Source: a bacterium (GTDB lineage: Bacteria > SZUA-79 > Acidulodesulfobacterales > Acidulodesulfobacteraceae). Taken from it: 64,000 bases of DNA. The first letter of the stretch is position 1; each line of letters opens with the position of its first letter. Positions 18,417 through 27,634 of the stretch are shown here, in pieces. Below the pieces are notes generated by a model. The model had not been told where the DNA came from. It did no database searches and saw only the letters and a program-made list of their open reading frames with translations. Position numbers and translations under genes: made by a program. The stretch is from positions 1 to 64,000 of the forward strand of contig DAHVOJ010000001.1 of the NCBI GenBank assembly GCA_027318865.1. Direction: 5' to 3'.

Positions 18417-20141
18417 ATGATAGCATATTTCGTTATGGAATGCGCCGTGGACAGCAGGATTCCCACTTACAGCGGAGGACTTGGGATTCTTGCCGGAGAT
18501 ACCCTCCAGAGCTTTGCCGACCTCGAAATTCCGGCGGTAGGTATAACTTTATTATGGAAAAACGGTTTTATCGAACAGAAACTGTCTAACGAAGGCGGTC
18601 AGTTGGACTCCTTTCAGGAATGGGATATAGAAAAATATATGCAGCCTACAAACGTTAAAATAAAAATTCCTATCGGCGGCAAAGACGTTACGATAACGGC
18701 TTTTAAATACGTCGTAGAATCTACGAGAGGCGACAACGAGATAGAGGTATATTTTTTAACGCCCGATACTCCGGAAAACGACCCCGAAACAAGAAAAATA
18801 TGCGACAGACTGTATATCGAGGGAGGCCTAACGAGACTCAGGCAGGAAATAATTCTCGGAATAGGCGGATATGAAATGTTAAAAGCTCTGAATTACAGGC
18901 CTTTTTTGTATCATATAAACGAAAGCCATTCCGCCCTTTTAATAGCCGGTCTCATGAAAGATATTGACAATTTGAATAGAGTAAAGTCAAGAGTGGTTTT
19001 TACGACGCATACGCCTATTCCCGCGGCTTTTGATAGGTTTGCAATAAAAGACGTAAAAGAAATGCTTTTCGGGTACTGCGGAGAAAAAGTTTTTGACGAT
19101 ATTTACCGGGAAAACCTCGAAGAAAAAGATGAATTAAATTTGTCGTGGCTTGCGATAAAAAACGCTAAAAACGTCGTAGCGGTGTCAAGAAAACATAAGT
19201 ATGTATCGGAACAGATATTCGAGGGTTATAAGCTAAAATACGTAACCAACGGCATCCACCATGTAAAATGGACTTCTCCGCATTATAAAATGTTATTTAC
19301 TCAATTTATAAAAGGTTGGGAAGAAGACCCGGACCTGCTGAGGGGGGCCGCGTGCATCCCCGACAGCGACTTTGCGCAGGCGCATATTTTATGCAAAGAA
19401 ACTCTTATAGAAATGATTAATTCCGAAACGGATTCTTCACTCGTACCTGCCGATTTTACTATCGCCATGGCTAAAAGAATAACACATTACAAAAGAAATA
19501 ACCTCATACTTTCCGATCCGGATAAATTAATTGACATTGCAGAAAAAAAAGGCAATATTCAGATTATTTTTGCCGGAAAAACGCATCCCGCCGACACCGG
19601 CGGACTTGCAATGATAAAGTCTATCCACGATACGGCAAAATATATTTCGTCTAAAACAAAAAAAATTAAAATTGCTTTCTTAGAAAATTATAATATTCAT
19701 AAAGCCAATATAATACTTGCAGGAGCGGATTTGTGGCTTAATAATCCTACAAGACCGCTTGAAGCCTCCGGGACAAGCGGAATGAAAGCCTCTCTTAACG
19801 GCGTTCCTAACTTCAGCGTATTAGACGGCTGGTGGCTCGAAGCGTGTATGGAAGGAACTAACGGCTGGAGCATAGGTCCTAAGTCCGCTTGGACAGACTT
19901 GAGCTATTCGGACGATATGCAGGATTTAAACGATATATACGGAAAATTGGAATTCAATATACTCGATTTATATTACAAAAATTATTCGGATTATTTAAAG
20001 ATAATGAAAATGGCGGTTTCTTCTATTGCCCCGCATTTCAATACGCACAGGATGGTTTCCGAATACGTTACCGATTTATATCTGACCGGCATAATAATGT
20101 GCTACTTAGAAAAAGAAAAAGGCGGCGTCTGCGATTTATAA
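18417..20141 (+). CDS. alpha-glucan phosphorylase (GT35, short form)
   Basis: This enzyme releases glucose-1-phosphate from alpha-1,4-glucans with a PLP cofactor. The about 574-aa protein begins AYFVMECAVDSRIPTYSGGLGILAGD, as in the short bacterial/archaeal phosphorylases. It has VVFTTHTPIPAAFDRF in the middle. Near the C-terminus the PLP-lysine motif GTSGMKASLNG is followed by NFSVLDGWW. AGGAG lies 9 bases before ATG 18417; a TTG one codon earlier is an alternative start. It is about 250 residues shorter than classical glycogen phosphorylase, which is normal for this subgroup. A family-A repeat element follows its stop. Confidence 0.93.
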   Translation: MIAYFVMECAVDSRIPTYSGGLGILAGDTLQSFADLEIPAVGITLLWKNGFIEQKLSNEGGQLDSFQEWDIEKYMQPTNVKIKIPIGGKDVTITAFKYVVESTRGDNEIEVYFLTPDTPENDPETRKICDRLYIEGGLTRLRQEIILGIGGYEMLKALNYRPFLYHINESHSALLIAGLMKDIDNLNRVKSRVVFTTHTPIPAAFDRFAIKDVKEMLFGYCGEKVFDDIYRENLEEKDELNLSWLAIKNAKNVVAVSRKHKYVSEQIFEGYKLKYVTNGIHHVKWTSPHYKMLFTQFIKGWEEDPDLLRGAACIPDSDFAQAHILCKETLIEMINSETDSSLVPADFTIAMAKRITHYKRNNLILSDPDKLIDIAEKKGNIQIIFAGKTHPADTGGLAMIKSIHDTAKYISSKTKKIKIAFLENYNIHKANIILAGADLWLNNPTRPLEASGTSGMKASLNGVPNFSVLDGWWLEACMEGTNGWSIGPKSAWTDLSYSDDMQDLNDIYGKLEFNILDLYYKNYSDYLKIMKMAVSSIAPHFNTHRMVSEYVTDLYLTGIIMCYLEKEKGGVCDL

Positions 20142-20150
20142 TATTTCTCC

Positions 20151-20459
20151 AATAACCACCCCGTCAGGCAACCACCCCGTCAGGCAACCACCCCGTCAGG
20201 CTATCGCCTGACACCCCTCCTTTTTAAGGAGGGGAGTTAAAAACCTTACCATAGCATTCGATAATAGTAATAGATAAATTCCCGCAGTGTTACCCTCCTT
20301 ACAAGGGATAGGAGTTAAAAACTTAAATCTGCACAGTTGTTATTAGCATTTAAGGCCGCTCCCCTCCTGTTTAAGATATATTCTTCTGCGTGCTTTAAAA
20401 AGCACTGCTTTTTAGCAGAAGAATATGGGTGTCGGCCAAAGGCCGACGGGGTGGTTATT
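20151..20459. repeat. composite palindromic repeat element (family A) with perfect 15-bp terminal inverted repeats
   Basis: AATAACCACCCCGTC (20151-20165) and its exact reverse complement (20445-20459) bound 309 bp between two convergent genes. Next to the left end the 16-bp unit AACCACCCCGTCAGGC occurs three times in tandem (20154-20201). It is followed by AGGCTATCGCCT and CCCCTCCTTTTTAAGGAGGGG palindromes. Near the right end a 12-bp stem ATATTCTTCTGC/GCAGAAGAATAT (20378-20425) encloses two smaller hairpins, a cloverleaf-like fold. The right end overlaps the stop codon of the dehydrogenase gene. The hairpins could also act as a bidirectional terminator. Confidence 0.88.
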
Positions 20460-21606
20460 AAGGATTTATTATAACTTTTAGGGAATCCTGAGCTTTTGCC
20501 GTAAGTTCAAACCCTTTTGCGATTTCTTCCAGAGGAAGCCTGTTTGTTATCATATCTTTTACGTTAATCCTGCCGGACATTATAAGTTCGAGAGCCGTCC
20601 TATGGTCGAGTATAGACCCGGCGTAAGAGCTTAACAGCGTAATTTCGGTTCTCCAGAATATATCGTTGATAGAAAGCGGAATTTTTGCTCCTTCGTCAGC
20701 CGCCCCAAAAAACAAAACCGTCCCGCCGCGCCTTACCGATTTAAGTCCCTGCAAGATTGCGCTGTCCGCTCCGGTCGATAAAATTACTATATCCGCTAAA
20801 AATCCTTCGTTAATGTCTTCGATAGCCTCAGATAAATTAGGCCGGCCGAATGCGCCCGCTATTAATATATCGTCGTCTGCTAAATTGTCTGCTTTGGACC
20901 GACCTTTGGCTTCCGCCTCTCTGACATCTTCAAAACCTGCATCCGCGACTGCGCCCGTATTGAAATTTTTTGCGTTAAACGTATAATCCGCTCCGAATCT
21001 CTTTGCGTATTCAAGCCGTTTATCGTTAATATCGACCGCTATAATCCTGCTTGCGCCAGTAGCCCTTAAAAGACTTATATGCAGAAGACCCGAAAGCCCG
21101 CTGCCAAAAACTATTACGGCATCTGCAGGCTTTACCCCCGCAAGCCTCTGTCCCCTTACGACGCATGCGAGAGGCTCGATAAACGTCCCCTCCTCGAAAC
21201 TCACGGAATCAGGCAAAAGATATATTCCGTTTTTTACGTTTATTTCTGGAAGCCTCAAATACTCCGAAAATCCGCCCGGGTCAAAGTTAGTCGTCCTTAT
21301 GGTTTCGCATACTGTTTGATGTCCGCTAAGGCAATATTTACATATATTGCACGGAACATGGTGCGCGGCGCAAATCCTGTCGCCTGCTTTATATTTTTTA
21401 ACGTTTTTTCCGGTTTCGACTATCGCGCCGGTAACCTCGTGTCCTAAAACAAGCGGAACTTTATCCCTTCTATACCATTCTATGACGTCGCTGCCGCAAA
21501 TCCCGCTCGCTTCGACCTTCATAAGAACTTCGCCGTCGTTTATTTTCGGAATATCTTTTTCTATGAGCCTGATATCTTTGTTGCTATAATACAGAGCGCA
21601 TTTCAT
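20458..21606 (-). CDS. zinc-dependent alcohol dehydrogenase (MDR superfamily)
   Basis: The 382-aa protein is a medium-chain dehydrogenase/reductase that probably oxidises a polyol or alcohol with NAD(P). It has the catalytic-zinc region ASGICGSDVIEWY, the GHEVTGAIVETGKNV motif and the structural-zinc cysteine cluster PCNICKYCLSGHQTVC. GTFIEPLACVVRG is present, as is a nucleotide-binding FGSGLSGLLHISLLRATG. Between the Rossmann strands there is an extra segment of roughly 45 residues (about 215-260) that family members lack. Sorbitol, threonine or butanediol dehydrogenases are the nearest types; the substrate is unknown. The stop codon lies in the end of the family-A repeat element. Confidence 0.9.
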   Translation of the reverse strand: MKCALYYSNKDIRLIEKDIPKINDGEVLMKVEASGICGSDVIEWYRRDKVPLVLGHEVTGAIVETGKNVKKYKAGDRICAAHHVPCNICKYCLSGHQTVCETIRTTNFDPGGFSEYLRLPEINVKNGIYLLPDSVSFEEGTFIEPLACVVRGQRLAGVKPADAVIVFGSGLSGLLHISLLRATGASRIIAVDINDKRLEYAKRFGADYTFNAKNFNTGAVADAGFEDVREAEAKGRSKADNLADDDILIAGAFGRPNLSEAIEDINEGFLADIVILSTGADSAILQGLKSVRRGGTVLFFGAADEGAKIPLSINDIFWRTEITLLSSYAGSILDHRTALELIMSGRINVKDMITNRLPLEEIAKGFELTAKAQDSLKVIINP

Positions 21607-21633
21607 AATTTGCTATCAACCCGTTTAATTAAC

Positions 21634-23490
21634 TTATTTAACCTTAACCGTTGCTTTCTGCCCGTCGGGAAACTTCTGTCCTTCTTCTATTGCAAGCACG
21701 ACGTCTCTTTTTCTTAAAATACCTTTATATCTGCCTTCTTCATCGATTACGATAAGTTCGTCGGTATTTTTCCTGAAAAAGTTTTGCACCGCTATATCTA
21801 AAGTATCCGTCAATCTAATTTTAGGCAAATTGGACGATTCCATTAAATCTTTCGCCGTTCTGGAATCGTCCGGCGAAGTCATCATTAAATTTTTTACGGC
21901 ATCGTATTTAACTACGCCGACAATCTTACCTGTTTCATCTATAACGGGATGCATATAAAAATTAGAATTAAAAAAAATCTTGATCATCTCGTACAAAGGC
22001 ATATTGGGGTCTATCGGCTTTGCCGAAGCCGTGTCCGAGCTTTCCATTACGTCGCTAACCGAATATCTCTGAAGAGGCTTAATTAAATAATCTTTAAAAT
22101 GAGCCGGCGATTCCATTCTGTTTCTTTTTTGGCTTCGGTATATGCTTCCTTTTCCGCTCACTATAAAAGTTATCGCCGAAACAAGCATAAGCGGCGGAAG
22201 GAGGCCGTAACTTCCGGTCATTTCCGACACCATAAGAAGTGACGAAATCGGAGTTTTTGCGGCTCCGGCAAAAAAACCTCCCATTCCTATTAACACAAAA
22301 GGCGCAATATCCGAAGAAAGTATCAGATGAGGAAATAAAATATGGAAAATCATTCCCGCCGCGCCCCCAAAAGCTCCGCCTATTACCAAAGACGGAGCGT
22401 AAACTCCGGCGGAACCGCCCGAACTTATCGTAAACGACGTGGCGACTATCTTAAAAAATCCTAAAAGAATAAGCGTTACTATAGCCAGTTTTCCAAGCAC
22501 CGCAAGCTGCAGCCAGCCGTAACCCACGCCCATAATTTCCGGAAAAAAATAAGCTATTGCTCCTACGACCGCACCGCCGAGCATTGGTTTAAAATGAGGC
22601 TTTATTTTTATCTTTTTAAAAACATCGTGAATAAAATAAAAAAAACGGACATAAAACTGCCCTGCAAAAGCTAAAAAAATCCCAAGAATTGCATAAAAAA
22701 ATAAAGTAATCGGTCTGGTATATGTGAACATGGGCGTCTTGACCACCGGATTAAATCCGGCGTAAAAATATGCGTAAATGGAATATCCGACGATAGCCGC
22801 AATAATGGAAAGCATTAGCGCTCCGCCCTCGAAATCCATTTCGGAATACAGAACCTCGACGCCAAACATTGCGCCTGCAAGCGGAGATTTAAAAATAGCT
22901 CCTATACCGGCGCCGATTCCCGCGACAAGCATCGTCCGCCTGTCCGGCACAGGCAGTCCTAAATATGTAGCAAGCACGGAACCGAATCCAGCGCCTATCT
23001 GGGCGACCGGGCCTTCCCTGCCGCCTGAGCCTCCCGAACCCAGCGTAACGGAAGAGGCAAGCGTTTTTATTATCGGCACCCTTCCCCTTATATATCCTTC
23101 TTTGTTATGAAAAGCGTCTATAGCGGCATCCGTTCCGTGCCCTTCCGCCTCCGGCGCGAAAGTATAAACTAAAATGCCGGATATTAAACCGCCGAGCATA
23201 ATTATTAAAGGTATAACCCAGCGTATAGGATGATTGTCGATGGGAGCTCCGGTCTGCCCCATAAGTTCCGGTCTCGGAGAATAATAATGCGCCATGCTTA
23301 CCTGGAATACAAACCTGAAAAATCTTATAAGGGCATTAAAAACTATTGCCCCTATGCCTGCAATAATGCCTATTAAAACTCCGAAAAAAATCCATCTGGA
23401 AAAATAAAATATCGAATTATCCTGAAATCTTATTATTTTTCTTTTAAGATTGGTTCTTAATCGTATAAGAGAATTTTTTATATTAGGCAT
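21634..23490 (-). CDS. ClC-family chloride channel/antiporter with C-terminal CBS pair
   Basis: The 618-aa membrane protein carries the ClC selectivity motif GSGGSGGREGP (151-161), with the gating glutamate at 159. It also has GIGAGIGAIFKSPLAGAMFG and SSGGSAGVYAPSLVIGGAFGG. Residues about 475-605 form two CBS domains (SVSDVMESSD... and AKDLMESSNLP...), which usually bind adenine nucleotides and regulate transport. The protein may exchange chloride for protons (acid resistance) or be a channel; I did not assign the second, proton-path glutamate. It is monocistronic, with tRNA-Glu just upstream. Confidence 0.93.
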   Translation of the reverse strand: MPNIKNSLIRLRTNLKRKIIRFQDNSIFYFSRWIFFGVLIGIIAGIGAIVFNALIRFFRFVFQVSMAHYYSPRPELMGQTGAPIDNHPIRWVIPLIIMLGGLISGILVYTFAPEAEGHGTDAAIDAFHNKEGYIRGRVPIIKTLASSVTLGSGGSGGREGPVAQIGAGFGSVLATYLGLPVPDRRTMLVAGIGAGIGAIFKSPLAGAMFGVEVLYSEMDFEGGALMLSIIAAIVGYSIYAYFYAGFNPVVKTPMFTYTRPITLFFYAILGIFLAFAGQFYVRFFYFIHDVFKKIKIKPHFKPMLGGAVVGAIAYFFPEIMGVGYGWLQLAVLGKLAIVTLILLGFFKIVATSFTISSGGSAGVYAPSLVIGGAFGGAAGMIFHILFPHLILSSDIAPFVLIGMGGFFAGAAKTPISSLLMVSEMTGSYGLLPPLMLVSAITFIVSGKGSIYRSQKRNRMESPAHFKDYLIKPLQRYSVSDVMESSDTASAKPIDPNMPLYEMIKIFFNSNFYMHPVIDETGKIVGVVKYDAVKNLMMTSPDDSRTAKDLMESSNLPKIRLTDTLDIAVQNFFRKNTDELIVIDEEGRYKGILRKRDVVLAIEEGQKFPDGQKATVKVK

Positions 23491-23527
23491 ACAATAGTTT
23501 TTCTTTTATTCCCGTCAAAATAAAAAA

Positions 23528-23602
23528 TGGCAGCCCCAACGGGATTCGAACCCGTGTTACTGCCGTGAGAGGGCAACGTCCTGACCGCTAGACTATGGGG
23601 CC
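23528..23602 (-). tRNA. tRNA-Glu (anticodon CTC)
   Basis: On the minus strand a 75-base cloverleaf can be folded. The acceptor stem is GGCCCCA/TGGGGCT (first pair G-U) with an encoded CCA end. The anticodon stem-loop is TTGCC-CTCTCAC-GGCAG with anticodon CTC, and the T arm has the standard GGTTCGAATCC core. The D-arm sequence (AGTCTAGCGGTCAGGAC) and discriminator G are typical of tRNA-Glu. It reads GAG codons. Its 5' side borders the accessory restriction/ATPase segment. Confidence 0.95.
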
Positions 23603-23664
23603 TTTTTTGAATTATAATATTATACTATAAATTTATTGAAATTTAAAAGGTTTTTAGGCTAAAA

Positions 23665-24435
23665 TTACTTTTTTATAATTTCAAATTTTCCTGATTTTAC
23701 CAATTCAATGCTGTTATAATTTTCGGGATCCTTAAATTCAAACTGCCGTATTGAATAAACATCTTCGCCATGATTCTTATTAAAAAACAATGTGGCCGCT
23801 TTTTTCTTCGTATGCGATTGCCATTGCCTAAAAGGATAAAAAAACTGCCTTATAATAACATTAGCGGCGTTAATATTTTTTGCTTCGACAAGCACAACTT
23901 GATTTTTTCCCTCATAGCCTGCATCAACTTCTGTTTGCACGCTATTCACCTTAATCAACTGTTTACCGACATAAAATTCAAATTCAGGAGTATATTTTCT
24001 TCCTCTTATTGTTAGAACAAGAGAATCATCCTCCATAAACGTTCTAATCAGGCTAACCGCATATGCAAAGTCAAGATGCTGCATCTCGGAATCGCCTATT
24101 TTAGAGGTATCTAATTGAAAATCAAGTTTCGGCAAATAAATTGTATTTTCTTTATCAATTTTTGGAATATCGATATATCCCTCTCCTTTTATTATATTGT
24201 ATGTTCCGTTTTTAACAGGTAATAAAAATAGATTATTTTTAATAAAAACATCGGGCCTGTCTTCTTTGCTATCTTGTTTACATAAAATACGAACCTCTTT
24301 TTCGCCCGTTTTTTTAAATTTTTGGCAGGATTTTTTTATTTGTTCGGCAGAAATTATGCATGGCGACCCATCAAAATCGTGTTCTAATATTTTATAGTCG
24401 TCAAAAATCTTTTTCCAAGAATTATTATTAGACAT
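23665..24435 (-). CDS. probable type II restriction endonuclease, PD-(D/E)XK type
   Basis: The 256-aa protein is encoded directly behind a DNA methyltransferase and overlaps it by 8 bases, the usual layout of a type II restriction-modification pair. Residues about 170-192 read TEVDAGYEGKNQVVLVEAKN. This fits a D-(x)n-E-x-K nuclease site: a metal-binding Asp, a hydrophobic strand, then E-A-K. A second conserved-looking block, IRQFFYPFRQW, follows, as in other enzymes of this kind. The N-terminal half has no motif I recognise. The recognition sequence is unknown. The gene is more AT-rich than the flanking housekeeping genes, which suggests acquisition by transfer. Confidence 0.75.
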   Translation of the reverse strand: MSNNNSWKKIFDDYKILEHDFDGSPCIISAEQIKKSCQKFKKTGEKEVRILCKQDSKEDRPDVFIKNNLFLLPVKNGTYNIIKGEGYIDIPKIDKENTIYLPKLDFQLDTSKIGDSEMQHLDFAYAVSLIRTFMEDDSLVLTIRGRKYTPEFEFYVGKQLIKVNSVQTEVDAGYEGKNQVVLVEAKNINAANVIIRQFFYPFRQWQSHTKKKAATLFFNKNHGEDVYSIRQFEFKDPENYNSIELVKSGKFEIIKK

Positions 24436-25888
24436 TTAATTTATAAATTATTAAATATTTATGATTAATATTTAAATTAGAGTTTTTATTATTTGGATTA
24501 TATGCATCTTTAATCTGAATTACTACGATCTCCTTAATTTTTAATTTATCATCCTTGTTAAAATATTTTTCAATATAAATAGGATTTGAATATACAAGAT
24601 TGTCATCAACCCTAATATCTTCGCATATTATTGCTAAGATCCCCTCTTTTTCTAAATAATTATAAAAATCTTTGCTGAAATTACTAAAATTATTATCATA
24701 AAAATATATTAAAAGATTGCTTGATTTTTTAGGATTATCATTATAGATAGAATAGCTGCCGTTGCCGTATCTTTTAATTAAATTATTTAAAGTATTATTT
24801 ACCCAATCTTTTTTTTCAAAAATCCATACCGTAGTGGATTCTTGTTGTATATTATTATTTTCAATAAATTTTATTTTACTTTTTTCATATTGTGAAAAAG
24901 ATACTTCGGTATTGTTGCTTTTATGATTTTTAACTTTTTTTTTGTCTGATTTTTTAAAAATAACCAGATATTCGTGAGCTAATAAAAGAAAATTAAATTT
25001 GATGCTGTTTGTGTACCAAAAACCGGTCGTCTTGCAATTATGCTGTCTTTTTATTATTAATTCTTTTATAACAAAACCTTCCTTTAAATATTTGTCTATA
25101 GTCCAAAAACCAAGGGGTATAACATTCTTATTTTTTCTCATATCTCCTATTAATATAGAACAATATTTATTATCTTTTAATACTCTATAACTTTCTTTGG
25201 CAACTTTTTCGATTTCTTTAAGAAAATCACCTACCTCATAGTTAGAAAGGTCACTTTTGTTATTATGAGTATAATTAATAATATTAGAGTATGGGGGGTG
25301 GGAACAAATTAAATCTATAGAATTATCATTTATTAAATCTAAATTTCTTGCATCTCCTACCATAAAATCAATTGAGACTCTGGAATGCTCTAAAAATTTG
25401 ACGTTTTCATCAGCCGCTTTAGTTAAAAAATCAGCATTTTCGTTGGCTAATTTAACTGCATTTTCATTTATATCTATGCCTATAAAATTTCTGTTTAGTA
25501 ATTTTGCTTCTACTCCGGTTGTTCCAGAGCCGCAAAAATAATCTAAAACCAAATCATCCTCATTCGAATACTTTAATAAAATGTTTCTCGGAATATAAGG
25601 CGACCAATTGCCCCTATAATTACCGTTATGGGTAGCCCAACTCCCTCTTGATTTAAAACTCCAAACGGTATTCTGCTCTAAACTAAAATCTTTTGGCACT
25701 ATTTTTTTTATAATCTTTAAGGGATTAGATAAAGTATTTACTGGATTAGAAATATTTATGCCTAAATTTTTAGTAATGGATTTCTCTATAAATTTTAAAT
25801 TTACATTATATTTATTGCCGATTTCCCTATCAGACAACCCTTTGATTTTATCTTCCAGTATATCTTTTTCCAGACTAAAATCTGCCAT
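24428..25888 (-). CDS. site-specific DNA methyltransferase (N4/N6 amino type)
   Basis: The 486-aa protein transfers methyl groups from SAM to an exocyclic amino group of DNA. It contains the linker GSWATHNGNYRGNWSPYIPRN before motif I (VLDYFCGSGTTGVEAKLLNR). The acidic GIDINENAVKLA follows, then the catalytic motif IV as SHPPYSN. Motif order I-IV resembles a large family of solitary or type II methylases with the same pre-motif sequence. The N-terminal 45 residues look like a helix-turn-helix (LSDREIGNKYNVNLKFIEKS). The C-terminal half, presumably the target recognition part, is very AT-rich and unfamiliar. It is partnered by the overlapping nuclease gene. Confidence 0.85.
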   Translation of the reverse strand: MADFSLEKDILEDKIKGLSDREIGNKYNVNLKFIEKSITKNLGINISNPVNTLSNPLKIIKKIVPKDFSLEQNTVWSFKSRGSWATHNGNYRGNWSPYIPRNILLKYSNEDDLVLDYFCGSGTTGVEAKLLNRNFIGIDINENAVKLANENADFLTKAADENVKFLEHSRVSIDFMVGDARNLDLINDNSIDLICSHPPYSNIINYTHNNKSDLSNYEVGDFLKEIEKVAKESYRVLKDNKYCSILIGDMRKNKNVIPLGFWTIDKYLKEGFVIKELIIKRQHNCKTTGFWYTNSIKFNFLLLAHEYLVIFKKSDKKKVKNHKSNNTEVSFSQYEKSKIKFIENNNIQQESTTVWIFEKKDWVNNTLNNLIKRYGNGSYSIYNDNPKKSSNLLIYFYDNNFSNFSKDFYNYLEKEGILAIICEDIRVDDNLVYSNPIYIEKYFNKDDKLKIKEIVVIQIKDAYNPNNKNSNLNINHKYLIIYKLNV

Positions 25889-25929
25889 TATTTGTACTCC
25901 GCATGTATTTTGGGCTTAATTAAAATAGT

Positions 25930-26208
25930 TACCTTAACTCACCGTTAGAGACTATAAAAATTGATTTAACAAGTTATAAATACTGCATAAACGGCGTGCG
26001 TTTATATCTGCTTTCGCAATATTGGCGTCCGTGTATATCAAAGCATGTCTTTGATACGGACGCCAATGGACACCTTTTGGGTTAAAACCTCAATCCCCGC
26101 ATAGTCATTCCCGCGTAGGCGGGAAAGTTTATGATAAACTTCACGAGACCAAAGGTCGAGAGCGAAGCGTTAATCCAGATAAAAAATCTCTAACGGTGAG
26201 TTAAGGTA
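25930..26208. mobile_element. MITE-like element, family M1, perfect 22-bp terminal inverted repeats
   Basis: The 22 bases at 25930-25951 (core CTCACCGTTAGAGA) are the exact reverse complement of 26187-26208. Each end starts with TA, which could be a TA target duplication as made by mariner/IS630-type transposases (inference). The interior has several hairpins, including TTGGCGTCCGTGTATCAAAG-type arms and the ATTCCCGCGTAGGCGGGAA palindrome, then GCGTTAATCCAG. It has no open frame. The rest of 25889-26503 is AT-rich and I see nothing else in it. Confidence 0.82.
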
Positions 26209-26503
26209 TTATTAATATTAAAAAATATTTATATGATTTATTCTATTTTAAATTGTTTTAATTATATCATAATTTATATCATAATTTTAAATTTTGTTCT
26301 TCTTAATTTTTGTTTTGTCTCTCCATGTACTATCTAATACAATTAAAGAGTAATAAAGAGGATGGATTTATTTATTTGCTTACTACCGACTAAGTTTGCT
26401 GAAATTCATAATAAAACCGAGCAAGATTCCTAAAATTTAACTAAAATTTAATTGCAAAAAGTTTTTTGCAGAGTATTATAAGTTAACGCTTGCGCTTCAT
26501 ACG

Positions 26504-27634
26504 TTATAATACAAAATCTAAGTAATTTTCGTTATTTATAACCGATAACGGGGCATTGGGATAAGTACTGTTCCATAACTCGCGGGTTTTGTTATTATTT
26601 TTATATTTAGACCATTTAAATTCATAAGAAGACAATATTCCTTCGTTTTCCTCTACTAAATCGACTTCTTTGCCGTCGTACGTTCTCCAGAAATAAAAAG
26701 AAACGGGCATAACTCTTTCATATGTCAGTTTTTTGATTCTTTCCATAAATATAAAATTCTCCCATAGCATACCGGTATCGTTCCTATTTTCCAATGAATT
26801 AAATTGGGAGACAACGGCATTTCTTATACCGTTATCTACAAAGTAGTATTTTGCCTTGGCGGTAATTTCATTTCTTAAATTCCTGTTAAAACCGCCTAGT
26901 TTTTTAATAACAAAAGTTTTTTCTAAAACGTCAAGATATTTAGCGACGGTTTTAACGTCTATTTTTAGCTTAACGGCAAGCTCGTTAAACGATACAAGAT
27001 TTCCTACTTGAAATGCCAATAATTTTAAAATGTCTATCAATGTTTTAGACGATTTTAAATTATCAAGAGTCAATACATCTTTCAGCAAGTAAGAATTAAC
27101 CAATTCTTCAAGTACTTCTATCTTTTCTTTTTTGTTTGCCGCATTTATGACATCGGGATAAGATCCGAATATTAAAAAATCTTCCAGCTTTTCTTTAAGC
27201 TCAAATCTATTATATAAAGCAAGCAGTTCCTTTTGTGCAAACGGATAAATCAATATAGTAGTTTTTCTGCCCGTCAAAGGTTCTCCCGCCATAGAAGATA
27301 AGTCGAACGACGATGATCCCGTAGCTATTATATGTATTCCTTTAATATTATCGACTAATATTTTAAGAGCCATTCCTATAGACGGAATCTGCTGAGCTTC
27401 GTCGATAGCATAAAGTTCATAACCTTCTACATACTCGAATATCTGTTTAAAATCCTGCGAACCCAGTATTTGCCGTACTTTTATATTGTCTCCGGAATCT
27501 ATTTTGTATTTTAACGTCGTATATTTTAAAAAACTTTCAAGAAAAGTCGTCTTGCCTACCCTTCTCGGTCCGTAAATTATTAAAACTTTATTGGGTTTTA
27601 TCAGTTCATTAATATTATATGCTCTTTTAATCAT
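26504..27634 (-). CDS. DUF4143-type AAA ATPase, copy 1
   Basis: The 376-aa protein has a P-loop YGPRRVGKTTF (about 21-31), a Walker B/DEAQ block LYAIDEAQQIPS and a sensor-like IIATGSSSFDLSS. A winged-helix region follows (VSFNELAVKLKIDVKTVAKYLDVLEKT). The C-terminal DUF4143 domain contains GKEVDLVEENEGILSSYEFKW, a D-(x)n-E-x-K pattern reminiscent of restriction-fold nucleases. This family is widespread, often multicopy and associated with accessory regions; its biological role is unsettled. It is a paralogue of the next gene, with the same domain order. No neighbour shows an operon partner. Confidence 0.87.
   Translation of the reverse strand: MIKRAYNINELIKPNKVLIIYGPRRVGKTTFLESFLKYTTLKYKIDSGDNIKVRQILGSQDFKQIFEYVEGYELYAIDEAQQIPSIGMALKILVDNIKGIHIIATGSSSFDLSSMAGEPLTGRKTTILIYPFAQKELLALYNRFELKEKLEDFLIFGSYPDVINAANKKEKIEVLEELVNSYLLKDVLTLDNLKSSKTLIDILKLLAFQVGNLVSFNELAVKLKIDVKTVAKYLDVLEKTFVIKKLGGFNRNLRNEITAKAKYYFVDNGIRNAVVSQFNSLENRNDTGMLWENFIFMERIKKLTYERVMPVSFYFWRTYDGKEVDLVEENEGILSSYEFKWSKYKNNNKTRELWNSTYPNAPLSVINNENYLDFVL

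Noticed and set aside
20378-20425. tRNA gene in the cloverleaf-like repeat interior
   Set aside because: It lacks the T-arm consensus, anticodon-loop layout and proper length of a tRNA.
20151-20459. CRISPR-like array from the triple 16-bp repeat
   Set aside because: The three units are directly adjacent with no spacers.
25930-26208. Rho-independent terminators from the hairpins in the MITE-like elements
   Set aside because: The hairpins are not followed by T-tracts in the right orientation and are better explained as parts of the elements.
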